From Doryteuthis pealeii (taxonomy: Eukaryota; Mollusca; Cephalopoda; Myopsida; Loliginidae), in NCBI GenBank assembly GCA_023376005.1, contig CM042151.1, forward strand, positions 81,388,199 to 81,452,198: a stretch of DNA of 64,000 bases, in the 5' to 3' direction. The first letter of the stretch is position 1, and every line of letters starts with the position of its first letter. This document shows positions 38,380 through 50,891 of the stretch, in pieces. A program made the position numbers and the translations under genes. The notes beneath the pieces are model-generated. The model worked only from the letters and a program-made list of their open reading frames with translations, made no database searches and was not told where the DNA came from.

Positions 38380-39249
38380 GTGAGAAGTATCGAACTATAA
38401 TACAAAAATGTTTTTTCTTTAGATTTTCCTAATAACAAATAGGAATATATAAGTTTCCGATTATCCGGATAAATCTTCATTTCCATAAACTGGTAATGTC
38501 ACTTGTTTCTCGAGTCTTCTATTTTCTTTATAAATGAGACTTGTATTTATCGAGAAGTTTTGGTCGTTTGTTTTTATGTTGAAGTGATATTTCATCATTT
38601 CATCTATCATTTGGATTGTACGATATGTTTCAGGGGAAATACTTCCATAATTCAAGATGAACATATCTTTATATTGCCAAGTATCGTAATCAAGGAAATA
38701 TGTTTTTTAAATTTAAATTTTGCTAAAAAAAATCTTGTGAGAAGTATCGAACTATAATACAAAAATATATTTTCTTTAGATTTTCCTAATATCAAATAGG
38801 AATATATAAGTTTCCGATTATCCGGATAAATCTTCATTTCCATAAACTGGTAATGTCACTTGTCTCTCGAGTCTTGTATTTTCTTTATCAATGAGACTTG
38901 GAGTCATTGAGTAAGTTTGGTCGTTTGTTCTATATTCAAGTGATATTTTTCCATTTTTGTTTCTGGTAAAAATTATTCTATTGTATTCAATTGTGGGTAT
39001 TCATTTACTGAATTGTGAATATTAAGATTAAATTGAAGGTGAAATAGATCTTTTTTCTTTCCCGGTTTTTCTAATAAGAACTATTGTCATTTATACATGA
39101 TTCCAATTGTTCGTGTAATTTTTCATTCGTATTTGTCAGTGGATTCTCGAGTTTTCTTTCTGTATCAATTTGAGTTCTATTCATTGAGAGAATTTGTTCA
39201 CTTGTTTTTATATTGTAGCGAGGTTTCATCGTTCGTTTCTATCTTTGTG
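38380..39249 (-). pseudogene. decayed tail modules downstream of B'
   Basis: Minus-strand modules: 38664-38461 is open (MFILNYGSISPETYRTIQM ... TLPVYGNEDLSG then stop), and a second GNEDLSG ending is at about 38820. A broken stretch (SLQYKT, LSMNR, IDTE) lies between 39240 and 39120. It corresponds to 20344-21230. No fingers. Confidence 0.6.
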
Positions 39250-40935
39250 TTATTCGATCTGTACCAAGGGAATTAATTCCATATTTTCAGTTTGTAGAAA
39301 TCCTGATGTTTCTTCGATCTGTGGAAATAGTTCCAAGAAATTATCTCCAATTGGAATGTTTGTTTCTAATGTATTCAATTGCTGGTATTCTGATAATGAT
39401 TCTTCTATTGTATTTGATTGTTGGTTTTCGTGAGTATTTTCTAAGAGAGGGATATTTTGTATTTGTGAGTTGGCATCTGTGTTCGTGAGTGTTAAAGAAC
39501 TGTTTGTTTCTGAGAAAGAATCTTCTAATAGCATCGATTTCTGGTATTCATAAGTAATTTCTAAGGGTGAGACATTTTCATGCACTGAATGGTGAGTATC
39601 AAGACTAAATTGAAGATGTAATTCCGATTGTTCGTTTAGTTCTTAGTTTGTATTTCTCAATGGACTCTCGTGCCTTTTATTTTCTTCATCAATTCGACTT
39701 GTATTCATTGAGAGATTTTGTTGGCTTGTTCTATATTGAAGTGATATTTCATCAATCATTTCTATTGGTTTTGAAAAACTTGATGTTTCTTCGATCAATG
39801 GAAATAGATCCAATAAATTATGAATTGCAATATTTGTTTCTAATTCCGAAGAAGTATTTGAGAAATGTTCTTCGTTCTGTGTCAATAAACTGGTAAGGTG
39901 TTGGTCGTTAGTATTTTCTAAGAGAGGTACGTTTTGTATTTGTGAGTTAACATCTGTCTTTGTGATTGTTGATCTAGTGTTTGATTCTGATAAACAATCT
40001 TCAAATGCCTTTGATTTCTGATATTCGTAAGTATTTTTCAGGGGAGAATCATTTTGCATGTGTGAGTTAACATCTGGTCTCATGATTGTTGATATATTGT
40101 TTGTTTCTGGTAATGATTCTTCTAATGTATTCGGTTTCTGGAATTCAGGACTTACAACAAAATTTTCGCTGCTTTCCTTGCATATATTCTGACTCTCTCC
40201 TGTATGTTTGCGTTTATGATATGTTAAAGAGTAAGAATTTCTAAAGGCATTGGGGCATTTGTCACATTTGAATGGCATCTCTCCTGTATGTATGCGTTGA
40301 TGACTTATCAAATTGCATTTCTGATTAAAATATTTGTCACATTTCTCACATGAATATGGTTTCTCTCCCGTATGTATTCGTTGATGATTTTGTAAATGTT
40401 GAGGCCGTGTAAAGACTTTGTTGCCTGTATCACATTTGATGTGTATGCGTTGATGTTTTGTCAAAGAGCCTTGCTGAGAAAAACGTTTGTCACATATTTC
40501 ACATGTAAATGGTCTCTCTCCTGTATGTTTGCGTTGATGAATTATCAATCTACATTTCTGAGGAAAACTTTTGTCGCATATATTGCATGTAAACGGTCTA
40601 TTTCCTATATGTGTGCGTTGATGTGTTGCCAAAGTGCCGTGCTGAGAAAAACTTTTCTTACATATTTTACATATAAATGGTCTCTCTCCTGTATGTGTGC
40701 GTTGATGATCTTTTAAATGGTAAGCATATAGAAAATCTTTGTTGCATTCATCACATTTGAAGGGTTTCTCTCCTGTATGTCTGCGTTGATGACGTATTAC
40801 ACTGGATTTCCGAGCAAAACTTTTCTCACATATCTTACATGTAAATGGCCCCTTTTCTGTATGTTCGCGCATATGTTTACTTAAATCTGATTCAATTGCA
40901 AAAGCTTTCCCACATATACAGCATTCAATTGCCAT
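39250..40935 (-). CDS. C2H2 zinc-finger gene copy B' (one nonsense codon)
   Basis: Predicted nuclear DNA-binding protein. ATG at 40935; nine finger units from CCICGKAF to CDKCPNAF, the seventh (CDTGNKVF) lacking one zinc-binding Cys. Linkers are TGEKPF/TGERPF except HIGNRPF before finger 5 and HIKCD before finger 7. The frame is open for 430 residues through EESLPETN, DVNSQIQNVPLLEN and EISLQYRTSQ to a TAA at 39643-39645. Copy B has GAA at this codon, and beyond the stop the same frame stays open to 39250 (PLVQIE then stop), giving an original length of about 560 residues. One nonsense change therefore separates it from the full form. The best-preserved B-type copy; its promoter is at 41242-41263. 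Confidence 0.85.
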
Positions 40936-41559
40936 ATTTTGTATGTGTTATCCTATGTGAACTTTTAAGATTCCTTTCAAAATAAAATTTACTAACATTA
41001 ATCGAATCTTAACATCTGTCCTGTGTGTATATTCAATCTTTTAATGACGAAATTTCAGAATATCCAGTAATTATAAACCGGTGACGTATTATAAGATTTC
41101 TCCTCAATTCTCTTCCGTAATAATTCCGTTTTCACCATCCAACACAATGCTATGCGTCCGGCAATTCAATCTGTACCTATGCCAAATGCTCTGTGAAATG
41201 TAAATCGGCAAATTATATTCCAAGATGTAAAATACAGGATCCTTTATAGTGAAGCAACACGTGAGACGTATTTCCTTGACGAAAAATCTGCAATCAAATA
41301 AACAATGAAATTAAAAGGTAGACAAATACATTATTTCAAATTATCCGAGAAAATGATAAAGATTAATGTTCAAAAACGAACTTTATTTATTTAGAATGAT
41401 ATGAGACCCAAATTATAACGCATATTAGCTAACCCTAAATCTATACTTTTGTGAGCTTTACTGTGTTAGCTCTCTGACAAAGGATACAAGTCCCTTCCTT
41501 TAAGATGAACATGCAATAAAACACCTTTTATACCCATCCCCGTTGCCATAAAACTAGGA
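40936..41559 (-). other. 5' flank of ZNF copy B'
   Basis: Mirror of 18061-18674, with the promoter block, a TGACGTA motif near 41082 and the short dispersed block near 41505. No gene seen. Confidence 0.6.
41242..41263 (-). promoter_or_regulatory. conserved E-box plus TATA block of copy B'
   Basis: CACGTG at 41263-41258 and TATAAAG at 41248-41242, about 310 bp before the ATG at 40935. Confidence 0.55.
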
Positions 41560-42120
41560 GGACGATTCCATTAGCAGATGACCTGTGACGATCATCAACA
41601 ACGTAGAAGAGTTGTTGCCAATAAATAATCTGACATTGCAGTCAATATAAGACCATATACCTTCACAGATCCCTTACAGTAGAAAGGAAGATACCACAAT
41701 GTATACATTTGCTTAAGTCGTAGATAGAGGATAGCCGGGTGGTAAAAATCATTGTCAGCTTCCCTGAACACCTTCTGTAACTACGGAACAAAGATAGACT
41801 AATATTGAAAGATCAAAGGATAATATCCTTTCCGTCAATGCAACCGGAAGTGAAGAACTTCCAGGGAAAATCTATTTATTGGCTTACTGAACCTCAGGAA
41901 CGTACCAATTCAGAGACTTTTTAGCGACAGGGCAGCAGTACCAGACACAGAAGCAAAAACAAAATCATCACCCCACTACCCATACCCTTTTGAAGAAGAA
42001 TGTTGAAAACAAGAGAGGGTCTGACAAGTCACAACATAGGTAACATATCTTGTGTCTATCCACCCAAACGTCACATCTGGGATTGGAAAGTGTCTGCAGT
42101 CATAAAGTGACTTACTGAAT
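41560..42120 (+). mobile_element. Ty3/gypsy-like pol remnant (RNase H-integrase linker)
   Basis: Plus-strand pieces RLILKDQRII and PSMQPEV (about 41796-41855) resemble the 'DGLILKG.RIVIP..L..EVL' segment of gypsy polyproteins. Flanking frames are broken. It matches 17321-18060 on the opposite strand and shares its right edge (42045-42125) with the spacer gypsy fragment at 30245-30330. Confidence 0.5.
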
Positions 42121-42299
42121 GATCCTAATTCAATAATCATTTATAATTTTCTCAATTTTGTATCACTCAAGGAAAAAAATAATTCATTGTTTTTATTAAA
42201 GAAATTGAATACGTAACAATTATGTATGAAACAAAACATTTTTGGCATAAAATGACGTGCAGTAAAAACCTACCAACCAACCAACCAAATACTCTTTTT

Positions 42300-43030
42300 A
42301 TTCAAATATCGGTGATTTTTGGATGCTGTCGTCCCGGTCTCGTGTCGTAAAATACGCTAAGCGGCACCTGCTGTAAAGTGCTAGTTTATGAACCATGTAG
42401 GGGTTTGAAGGCGTTTGTATCGACAAGTAAACGCGAAAAGTAAGCGATATTTTACAGCCATACTCCAAATTACTTATGGCATGACAAATCATTGAAAATA
42501 TTTTTTTAAATCCAGGGGGTGGAGGGCGGTCTGTAAAATATTGCGTTCTTATCGCATTAACTTATCGACAAAAAAAACGCCTCCATACCGCTAAAAAATA
42601 TCTGTCGATAAAAACACCTTCAAAATGCTAAAAAAAAGATATTCTAAATAGTGTGGGTTAAAATATATACAATTACTTGTAGGGTCGATAAAAAGCTTGG
42701 TGGCTGTAAAATAATGCTTTCATATCGCATTAAATTGTCGATAAAAACGCCTTCAAACTGCTACATGGTTCAAAACTAGCACGGTTTACTTTTTCAGCAG
42801 GAGCCACCTAGCGTATTTTAGGGCAGGAGGCCGGGTCGATAACATCCGAAAATCAACCAAATATCTTCAGACAGTTTAATCTTTTTTTTTTTTTTTTCAG
42901 ACTGGAAATGTTGGAAAATAATTACGCTTAAATTCTAAAAGAAAATACGGTTCACTTTTTCAGCAGGCATCGTCTAGCGTATTTTAGGACAGGAGACTGG
43001 GACGACAGCATCCAAAAATCACCAAAATAT
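42300..43030. mobile_element. foldback element FB-2, copy R1
   Basis: Mirror of 16590-17320: termini GGTGATTTTTGGATGCTGTC and GACAGCATCCAAAAATCACC, and internal GTTTTTATCGACA-type repeats in both orientations. No coding capacity. Confidence 0.7.
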
Positions 43031-44239
43031 CTTTAGACATTTTAGTCTCTTTTTTTTTTCCAGACTGGAAATGTATTTATTTGCAAATTGGAAAATAATC
43101 ACGCTTAAATATTAAAAGATAATACAAAGTCTGTCTATAAAATAAATTGAATTTTTAAGCTCAGAAAAAACTTGCAGAATTTCTGTCAAGCAAAAATCCT
43201 TATATGATAGCTTTTAATTAACTAAGAAAGGATATTAGATTTAAGAATTAAAAATTGCATCAACTGATTCTACCAAAGGTTCAGTGGTTAGAGACAAAAA
43301 AGACATATGACAAGTAAGAAGTCAATAAAAAGAATCGAATTTCTTTTGTATGGATGGCAGAATCGGAATAATCTATCTAAATAGAACATACAGTTAAAAA
43401 GTAAAATCGACATTTTCTATATCGACATCTAAAGACATTAGATATTTCAATTAAGAAATATCAGTGCTCCAAACCATGACACTTTTTTGTCCGGTGGGGA
43501 GGGTAGACACACGATAATACGAACTGAATAATTAATATTGTTTTCAATTATGTACGATTAAAAACAAAAGAAGAAGTTATTCCTTATTTTTATTCCGTTA
43601 TCTTATTTATATATACTAGCAAATATATGCACCCTCCGGGTGCAAGTATTTAAGTTTTAATGTAATAGAATATATTAAATTAGAAAGGCTAATGAAACTA
43701 CATAAGAATGCAGATAAAAAGATTTGGAACAGAGGGGTGTATAATCGAAAAATAGAACAACTGAAACTTACACTTCTATCACTCTCGTCTTTCATTGCTA
43801 AATTTTCCTAATTTAATAACTTAGTTAAAATAGGAAGTAAAGAATAAAATCAGAATTATTTCTTCTCGTTAATCGATTTCTTTAAAGATTTATTGAAGAG
43901 ATTTTTGATCATATTCATTAAGATAAAACCATACAATTAAAAATCAACAATACTAAGCACATATTTAGTAAAATCAAATTTTTAATTTCAATATGCAAAT
44001 TAGCCTTCCTGTTCACACTGTAAACTGCTATTTTAGTGTATATATAAATACAATTGCATATTATTTATTTGTAGGTATGATTAACAGTATTAATAATGTA
44101 AAACAATTTTATTAGAAAATTGAGGTTTAAATAAGAATAAAATCATGGAGAATGTGACGTAAATAACAAAGGGAATTGTGACTTGAGTAGTGATATAGTT
44201 TCGGTTACAGACAGAAAAGCAAACAATCTCCATTATATA

Positions 44240-44282
<43 letters not shown>

Positions 44283-47200
44283 ATGTTTTGATTTATTATT
44301 CTTTTTTGAAAACTGTCCTTTACGAAATTGAAACTAATCATGTTTAAGAATTTTTTAAAAAACGCCTATAATATGACTTATTTTAGATAAATTTTTCAGG
44401 ATAGAAAAAATTAAAGAATTTCCGTCAAGCAAAAATATGAACATCATATGATTGCCTTGAATCAATTAAGAAGGGAGTTTAAAATTGAATTCCATCAATT
44501 GGTTCTATTAGATGTCAAGTAGAAGAGACAGAAAAGTAATATAACAATGGCGAAGGGACTAAATGGAATCGAATTTTTATTGTATGGATGTCAGAATGTG
44601 AACAATCTACCTGCATGGTTTTAATAAAAGGCTTGTTTCGTCATTTCCAAAAGGTAACCATATACTAAAGACACCTGAAAATGGGCGGAAATTACGACGA
44701 TCAAAGCAACCAAGATGCGGACACGATCAAGATAAATAAGAACACGAGTCAGAATAGATCAATGCGTGGAAACAATTAAATCATTCAGATATTATAGTGA
44801 ATAAATTTGAGTTATCACTGGTTAAATCTATCTTATTTAGTTAAAGGAATCTTGTTTTCAGACTCTGATAATTCCGTATATTTCATTAATTAATTCTTAG
44901 CACTGTTGACTAAAAATATTTTCTGCTTTTGATTTCAAATAAAATCGATATTTTTCAAGCCACATTTATTTTTATTTAGATTCGTATAGAAGTCATTAAT
45001 ATATTTTCCTTATAAATCATAAAACGCATAAAAAAATATTAACATATAAAAAGATGTTTTTAACTTTCATATCAACTGCTATTATGGAAAGCAAAAGAAG
45101 TTTACCCACCTCAAAAATATTTCAGACCATTTTCTAAAAGTTTTAAAACTATGAAATCTGTTTTAAATAGATTATGACCCAGTTTAGGTTTTCTATTAAA
45201 AACTTACAACTATACAATTTAATGAATATTTTTTATCGTTAGATGATACGAAAAAAAAAGTTAATTTCAACAGCCATATTGGAAAGCAAATTAAATTTAC
45301 CCCCACAAAAATATCGCGGAGCATTTTCTAAATGTTTCGAGGAAATTCTTTTGAAAATAAACTATGACCTATTCTATGTTTTCTAGTAAAACCTTGAATC
45401 ATATACAATTAAATAAACAGTTTTATTTTTAGATTATATGAAATGCAAAAAGTATTAAATCCTCAATTTTGATATGTCCATATATAATTTTAGAATAAAA
45501 AGTTTATTTTGTTATTGATTAAATATAACATGTAAATATATTCATTACCAATTTTTAATCGTAACTGTTTTGAGTTACTGATAGCAGTAAAGATTTGTAT
45601 AAAATAAAATCTATATCATCTGTGTATAAACAAGAGTCAAAATAGCATCTGGATTCTAAATTTTGAGTGTTGTAATTTCAAAAGTTGAATTGCATGTAAT
45701 AATTCAGTTCAGTTAAGAAAATAATTCTAAAAATTTAATTTGCCTGTATTTGAAGAGTCAGAAAATTATATTCAAATTTTAAAAAAAAATAAACTTTCAG
45801 GATAATAAGTCATATAGATAGAACAAATATTTTACAAATTTAAAAAATAAAGTGTCAAAACTGTAAACCTGGAAATTAAATTTAAAATTAAAATCTGAGT
45901 TACTTAAATTACATTCGGACATTCTTAATATAGCAAGAAAAATATAATAAAATAAAACTTCAATAAATATGAATGATAAATTACATAGAACTCACATTTC
46001 TGTCTCTCAGCTGATTGTAATTTTTAGAGAATGAATCAATTTGAATAATTCCGAAATATATATTAGTAAAATAAAATACAGAATATTATACTGGCTAAAT
46101 TTTAGGGGGAGGGGGAGTAAGATACTTTCGAATTGACTTTCTCATTTTTCCAAAGATATTATTCAAGTCTAACGTTTATAATTCTTTAATAAATCTTACG
46201 AAAAAAAATCTCTTAAGGCAAGAAAAAGTGGAAAAATCTGGTAAACTAGAGTACGTGAGTTCGATCCTTACTCGTACTTTGTGTAGCATCCAAAAATGAA
46301 AAAATATTTAAGATCATCGATAGACCCGGTGTGTAGAATATTTCATGGGGTTAAAAAGATGTTCCCCAGTACAAATATCTGGACTGACAAATTAAAAGTG
46401 GATAAACGATTTTTTAAACATTTTAAGTATGAAGACATCAGTGAGAATGTTTAAAAACTATGGGAGCCTATAACATTTAAAATTTTACATAGCAATGTTC
46501 CACTGCGTAGCCAAGAAACGCAAGATAAAATAACAACGCAAGTACATGTGCAATGAACAGTTGTTGCTGTACCAAGAGTGGAAATCTGTGTTTTTAAGTA
46601 AAAATGGTTGGAAAACTATGTCAATCCCTAACTCTGAAAGTCTTTCGAAAAATGAAAAAGCACATTCGTTTGTGATGATTCTTAAATATATAAAAATCTC
46701 GAGAAATATGTTGTGCATAATTGTGCATTTTTAATTGTACTTTTTAGATAGATTAAATAAATCTCGATTCTACATTGAATGTCAAGTTTTAAGATAGATT
46801 TTATTTAAATTACTTTAATAATTTTTTTTTTAAATATAGGTTCAAAGGGGGGAAACAATAAAAATAATTGTTAATAAAAGAATTACATAAAAATTTACAT
46901 TTTTTTTATTTATAAATAAATGCAAATAAAATAAAATTCGTAACTAAGGAAAAAATATTTGTAGAACCAGAAATTTACATGATTCAAAGTTGTTTTTTGT
47001 ATTTAAAACTATCAATTTTCTATGCTAAAAAATATTACGTTTTAAAAGTAAAATAATTGTTTAATTTCTAAGTAAAACTTTTTTCTTTTTTTCTTTTTTT
47101 CGCTATCAAAAAGACATTCTACGCCGTAATAGCTAAGCAAAGAGATAAGTTGTACTGGTAAACGTTTCTGGGCGTGTCTAAAGATGACGTAGTTGGCTGT

Positions 47201-47759
47201 ACCCGATCGAGTAAGCATATGCCGTACCAAAAAAGTATTACACATGCATCAGTTATTTTATTTCCAAACTTTCTGGGGGTTTTTTTCTCAAGTCACTTAA
47301 CTTTGACCCCACTTGTTATCGGTTTAAATTATTTTTTTGTGTAAATCTAATGTTCTTAAAAGGGAATATGGAGGTTAATTTTTTTTTAAATTTCGCTTCA
47401 TTAATTAATACAATGAAATGATTTTATGTACGTATTTACTTTAATAAAATAGTTGTAGTTACATGTATTTTTTATCGTAAGCAAACACCACTTCCCTCTA
47501 AAATTGTTTTAGTTATCTTTGAAAGATCGTCATCAAGCATACGTCACGATAGGACGAAATGCAGCCAGTGTAGTTTAAGTTGAAATTAAACCCTTAGAGT
47601 AGAAGTATCCAAAAATCGTCTGCTAATGTTTTTTTTTAAAACGGATTAGAATTAATTAAATCGATTATTTAAGGTCAAACTTTTATCTAAATCGATAAGT
47701 AGTACCATAATGACCATCAATAATAAAGCAAAATAATATTACACATATAATATTTTAAT
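43031..47759. other. segmental repeat R1, non-coding
   Basis: Mirror of 11900-16590. It includes the GCACCC hairpin (about 43629), a (TA)n tract at 44240-44278, a T-arm-like motif at 46255-46271 and AT-rich homopolymers at 46800-47100. Short open frames mirror those of the left arm but have no family character. Confidence 0.65.
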
Positions 47760-49040
47760 ACATTTTTTGAATCGCGTTTGGCCATAAAGCTCTTTAAAAA
47801 TGGCGTGTTTACAAAATTAATGTAACATTAGCGATTTTTTTTAAAAATTACCAAAAATCAGAGAATTATCCGATTTTAATGAAATTTTCAGTATATATTT
47901 ATCAATTAATGAATTTTATAATGCATCAGTTATTTTATTTCAAAACTTTAATTAAGTGTTTCTGCTATGAAAAATTAATATATTAAATTCATTAAAAATA
48001 TGAATATTCTGATGTCAAGTTTAAAATGTTATATTTTTATATTCTAGAAATGAATATCTATTTAATGCAAACCTTATTTTAGTCAAACAAAGTATAAGTT
48101 TTGAAGAAAATTATTGACAATTTCGCCCACCCGCCCCTTGTTTAAGCAGAAAAATATCGATGTTTTTTTTTTTCATTTATAAGATTAAATAATTATCGAA
48201 ATGAATGAAAAGAAATCTCAAAAAAATTATCTATTTATTTTTTTACATTTTATTTTCCGATTTTCGGTACTTATTTTCTCATGGAATATTCCTCTTAATT
48301 TTTTCTATTCACAACTTCGGTCTTTTATCCTTTCATTTATACTGTAATTACCGCCCTGTCGGCTGGGGCGTTAGAATGCACCGACTGCACCTCTGCAGAG
48401 GGTAAGACTCCCCCAATGGGGCCACCTATTGGCCGTGGGTGGCGACCCGTGATGCTTAAGGATAGAGCCCAGGTGGATGAGCAGTTCATGACCTGCAATA
48501 CTCCATTTTGGCCCTATCTTGGGCTAGACGGGCGGTCGGAGAGGCCCCTCCAATCAATTGGCTGGTCACGTCAAGCCCTAGCACCTATATGATTCCCAAC
48601 CCTATTGCCCTTATGGCAAGCCACAACTACATGCTGCATGTCCTGGGAATGACGTTAAACTCTATCTGATGGTGAGGTTCCAGTTTGGAGGTTTGGGGAA
48701 TGTGGAGCACCCCTTCATCACCATTGCTCCCTGGTCCACTCTGACCCGGAGTGGTAGTACCTGTTAGGGTCCCATCTATGGGTTAAATAGAAAAATGTAT
48801 TTATAAAAAAATTGCATTATCCATTAAGAATTGATTTATTTCAAAACTTTATCGGCATTAAATGACCCACTGAGGTTGATATGCCGTAAAACAAAACAAA
48901 CAAACAATACTGTAATTAGTATCGAACACTGACCAACTCACCGAGATTGAACACCCCCAAAATAAGGGGGTTCAAAATTAAGTGAGCTGAAAAAATCAGA
49001 AAGTTTTGAAATAAAATAAATAATGCATTATAAAGTTCAT
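47760..49040. mobile_element. foldback element FB-1 with nested dispersed repeat, mirror copy
   Basis: Mirror of 10500-11830. Inverted halves near 47920 (ttttataatgcatcagttat) and 49020 (taatgcattataaagttcat). The DR repeat at 48345-48785 lies between them. Confidence 0.55.
48345..48785 (-). repeat. GC-rich dispersed repeat DR, copy 2
   Basis: Reverse complement of 10800-11225, with scattered substitutions. Confidence 0.65.
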
Positions 49041-49849
49041 TCATTGATAAATATTATATTTTAAAATTAGATTATATTGAAGCATAATTTTCTGGTTTTT
49101 TAATCTTCTTTACTTTGCTGGTGGGTTTAAAAAGAATCTTGGGACGCATTAAAAGTAAAAGAAAGAAATGAAAAGAAAACGTGAGGTAGATCTTAAGATA
49201 GATCAATTTTCAAGCGCGTTTTTTTATTAAAAGAGAAGAAAATTAAAATTACATGAATCAAAGTAAAAAAAATGAATGCAAAGAATACATTTTAAAGGAA
49301 GAAAATAAAAATTATGGAAAAGAAATATCAATAAAAAAATGAAATGTGACGAAAATAATTAAGCCTCGTAGGCAAATGAAATTACATTTGAGATATTTCG
49401 TTGAAATTAAAAATTCATTTCAATCGGATGTTTTTAAAAAGTTTGTCCAAAGATTTCTTGTTCATTCAAGGAAAATTAGTATCTCAAGAATTATATTGAA
49501 CAGGTAAAATAAAATGATAAGATGGTGAAGAATATAAAAAATGATTGTTGATGAAAAGAAATCAAGAAAATATTTTTTCAATTTAAATGCTAAGTTGATA
49601 AAAGACAAAAATAAAAACCGGTTTTGGGTAAAAAGGAACAAAAAAATATTTACGAAAAAAATTAAAATTTTCTGAAAAGCATTTGAGAAGTATCATAATC
49701 AGGAAATCAGGATATATTTTTCAAATTAAAATTTTGCTATAAAGAAAAAGTTTGTCAGAAGATTCGGACTATAATACAAAAATATATTTTCTTTAGATTT
49801 TCCTAATAACAAATAGGAATATATAAGTTTCCGATTATCCGGATAAATC
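49041..49849. other. AT-rich spacer
   Basis: Mirror of 9736-10500 and near-copy of 59270-60000. No gene seen. Confidence 0.55.
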
Positions 49850-50891
49850 TTCATTTCCATAAACTGGTAATGTCACTGGTCTCTCGAGTCTTGTATTTTC
49901 TTTATCAATGAGACTTGGGTCATCGAATACGTTTAGTCGTTTGTTCTATATTCAAGTGATATTTTCCCATTCGTTTCTTATTTGGATTATTTGATCTGTT
50001 CTAGTGAAAATACTTCCATAATTCTAGATGAACATATCTTTTATATTGCCAAAAAAAAAATCAAACTATGATTGTGTAATCTATAGAATTGTATCCTATA
50101 CATGATCTCCAATTGGAATGTTTCTTTCTCTCCTCCCCTTAAAGGAGTTTGATTTTCCGATTAACCAGTGGTAAAGTTACTGGTCTTTCTTTATCAGTGA
50201 GATGTGGAGTCATCGAATAAGTTTGGTAGTTTGTTTTATATTCAAGTGATATTTCCCATTGGTTACTCATTTGGATTATTCGATCTGTTCCAATGGAAAT
50301 ACTTCCATAATTCAAGATGAACATATCTTTATATTGCAAAAAATCCAATGGTTGTTTAATCCATGGAATTGCCACATATACATGATTTCTATTTAGAATG
50401 TTTGTTTCTACCACACTCTCTAGTATTTTGTACGAAACAGAATGAGAGATATTGTCCGCTTGTCTTATATTGAATTGATGTTTCATAAGTCATTTCTATC
50501 GTTTATGTTATTCGATCTGTGCCATAATTTCTTTCCGGGGGGGGGGGTATCGCCAGTTTGCCAATAACTTAGTGCCTGTTCGATCTGTGGAAATAGCTCT
50601 AATAAATTATCACCAATTGGAATGTTTGTTTCTAATTCCTGAGAAGCATTTGATAAACTTTCTTCGTTGTGTATCGATGAACTGTTGGTTGTAAGTATTT
50701 ACTAAGGGATAGGCGTTTTGTATTTATGTGTTGGTATCTGTTTTTTGTATTATTGTTGATCTAGAGTTTGGTTCTACTAAATAGTCTTCTAATCTAATCG
50801 ATTCCCGGTATTCATAAATATTTTCTAAGATCGAGACGTTTTGCATTTGTGAGTTGATATCTGTGTTTGTGATTGTTGATTTATTGTTTGG
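49850..50891 (-). pseudogene. decayed C-terminal modules downstream of A''
   Basis: Mirror of 8680-9735: GNEDLSG ending near 49840-49865, the open 115-codon frame at 50486-50139, LELFPQIE and ETNIPIG near 50600, and LEDYLVEPNSRSTI near 50780. A G-run at 50538-50548 varies in length from the left arm. Confidence 0.6.
50139..50486 (-). CDS. hypothetical 115-residue frame, mirror copy
   Basis: Translation identical to 9084-9431. Contains MFILNYGSISIGTDRIIQM and RPVTLPLVN tail motifs. Probably an orphaned ZNF tail fragment; no promoter seen. Confidence 0.35.
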   Translation of the reverse strand: MKHQFNIRQADNISHSVSYKILESVVETNILNRNHVYVAIPWIKQPLDFLQYKDMFILNYGSISIGTDRIIQMSNQWEISLEYKTNYQTYSMTPHLTDKERPVTLPLVNRKIKLL

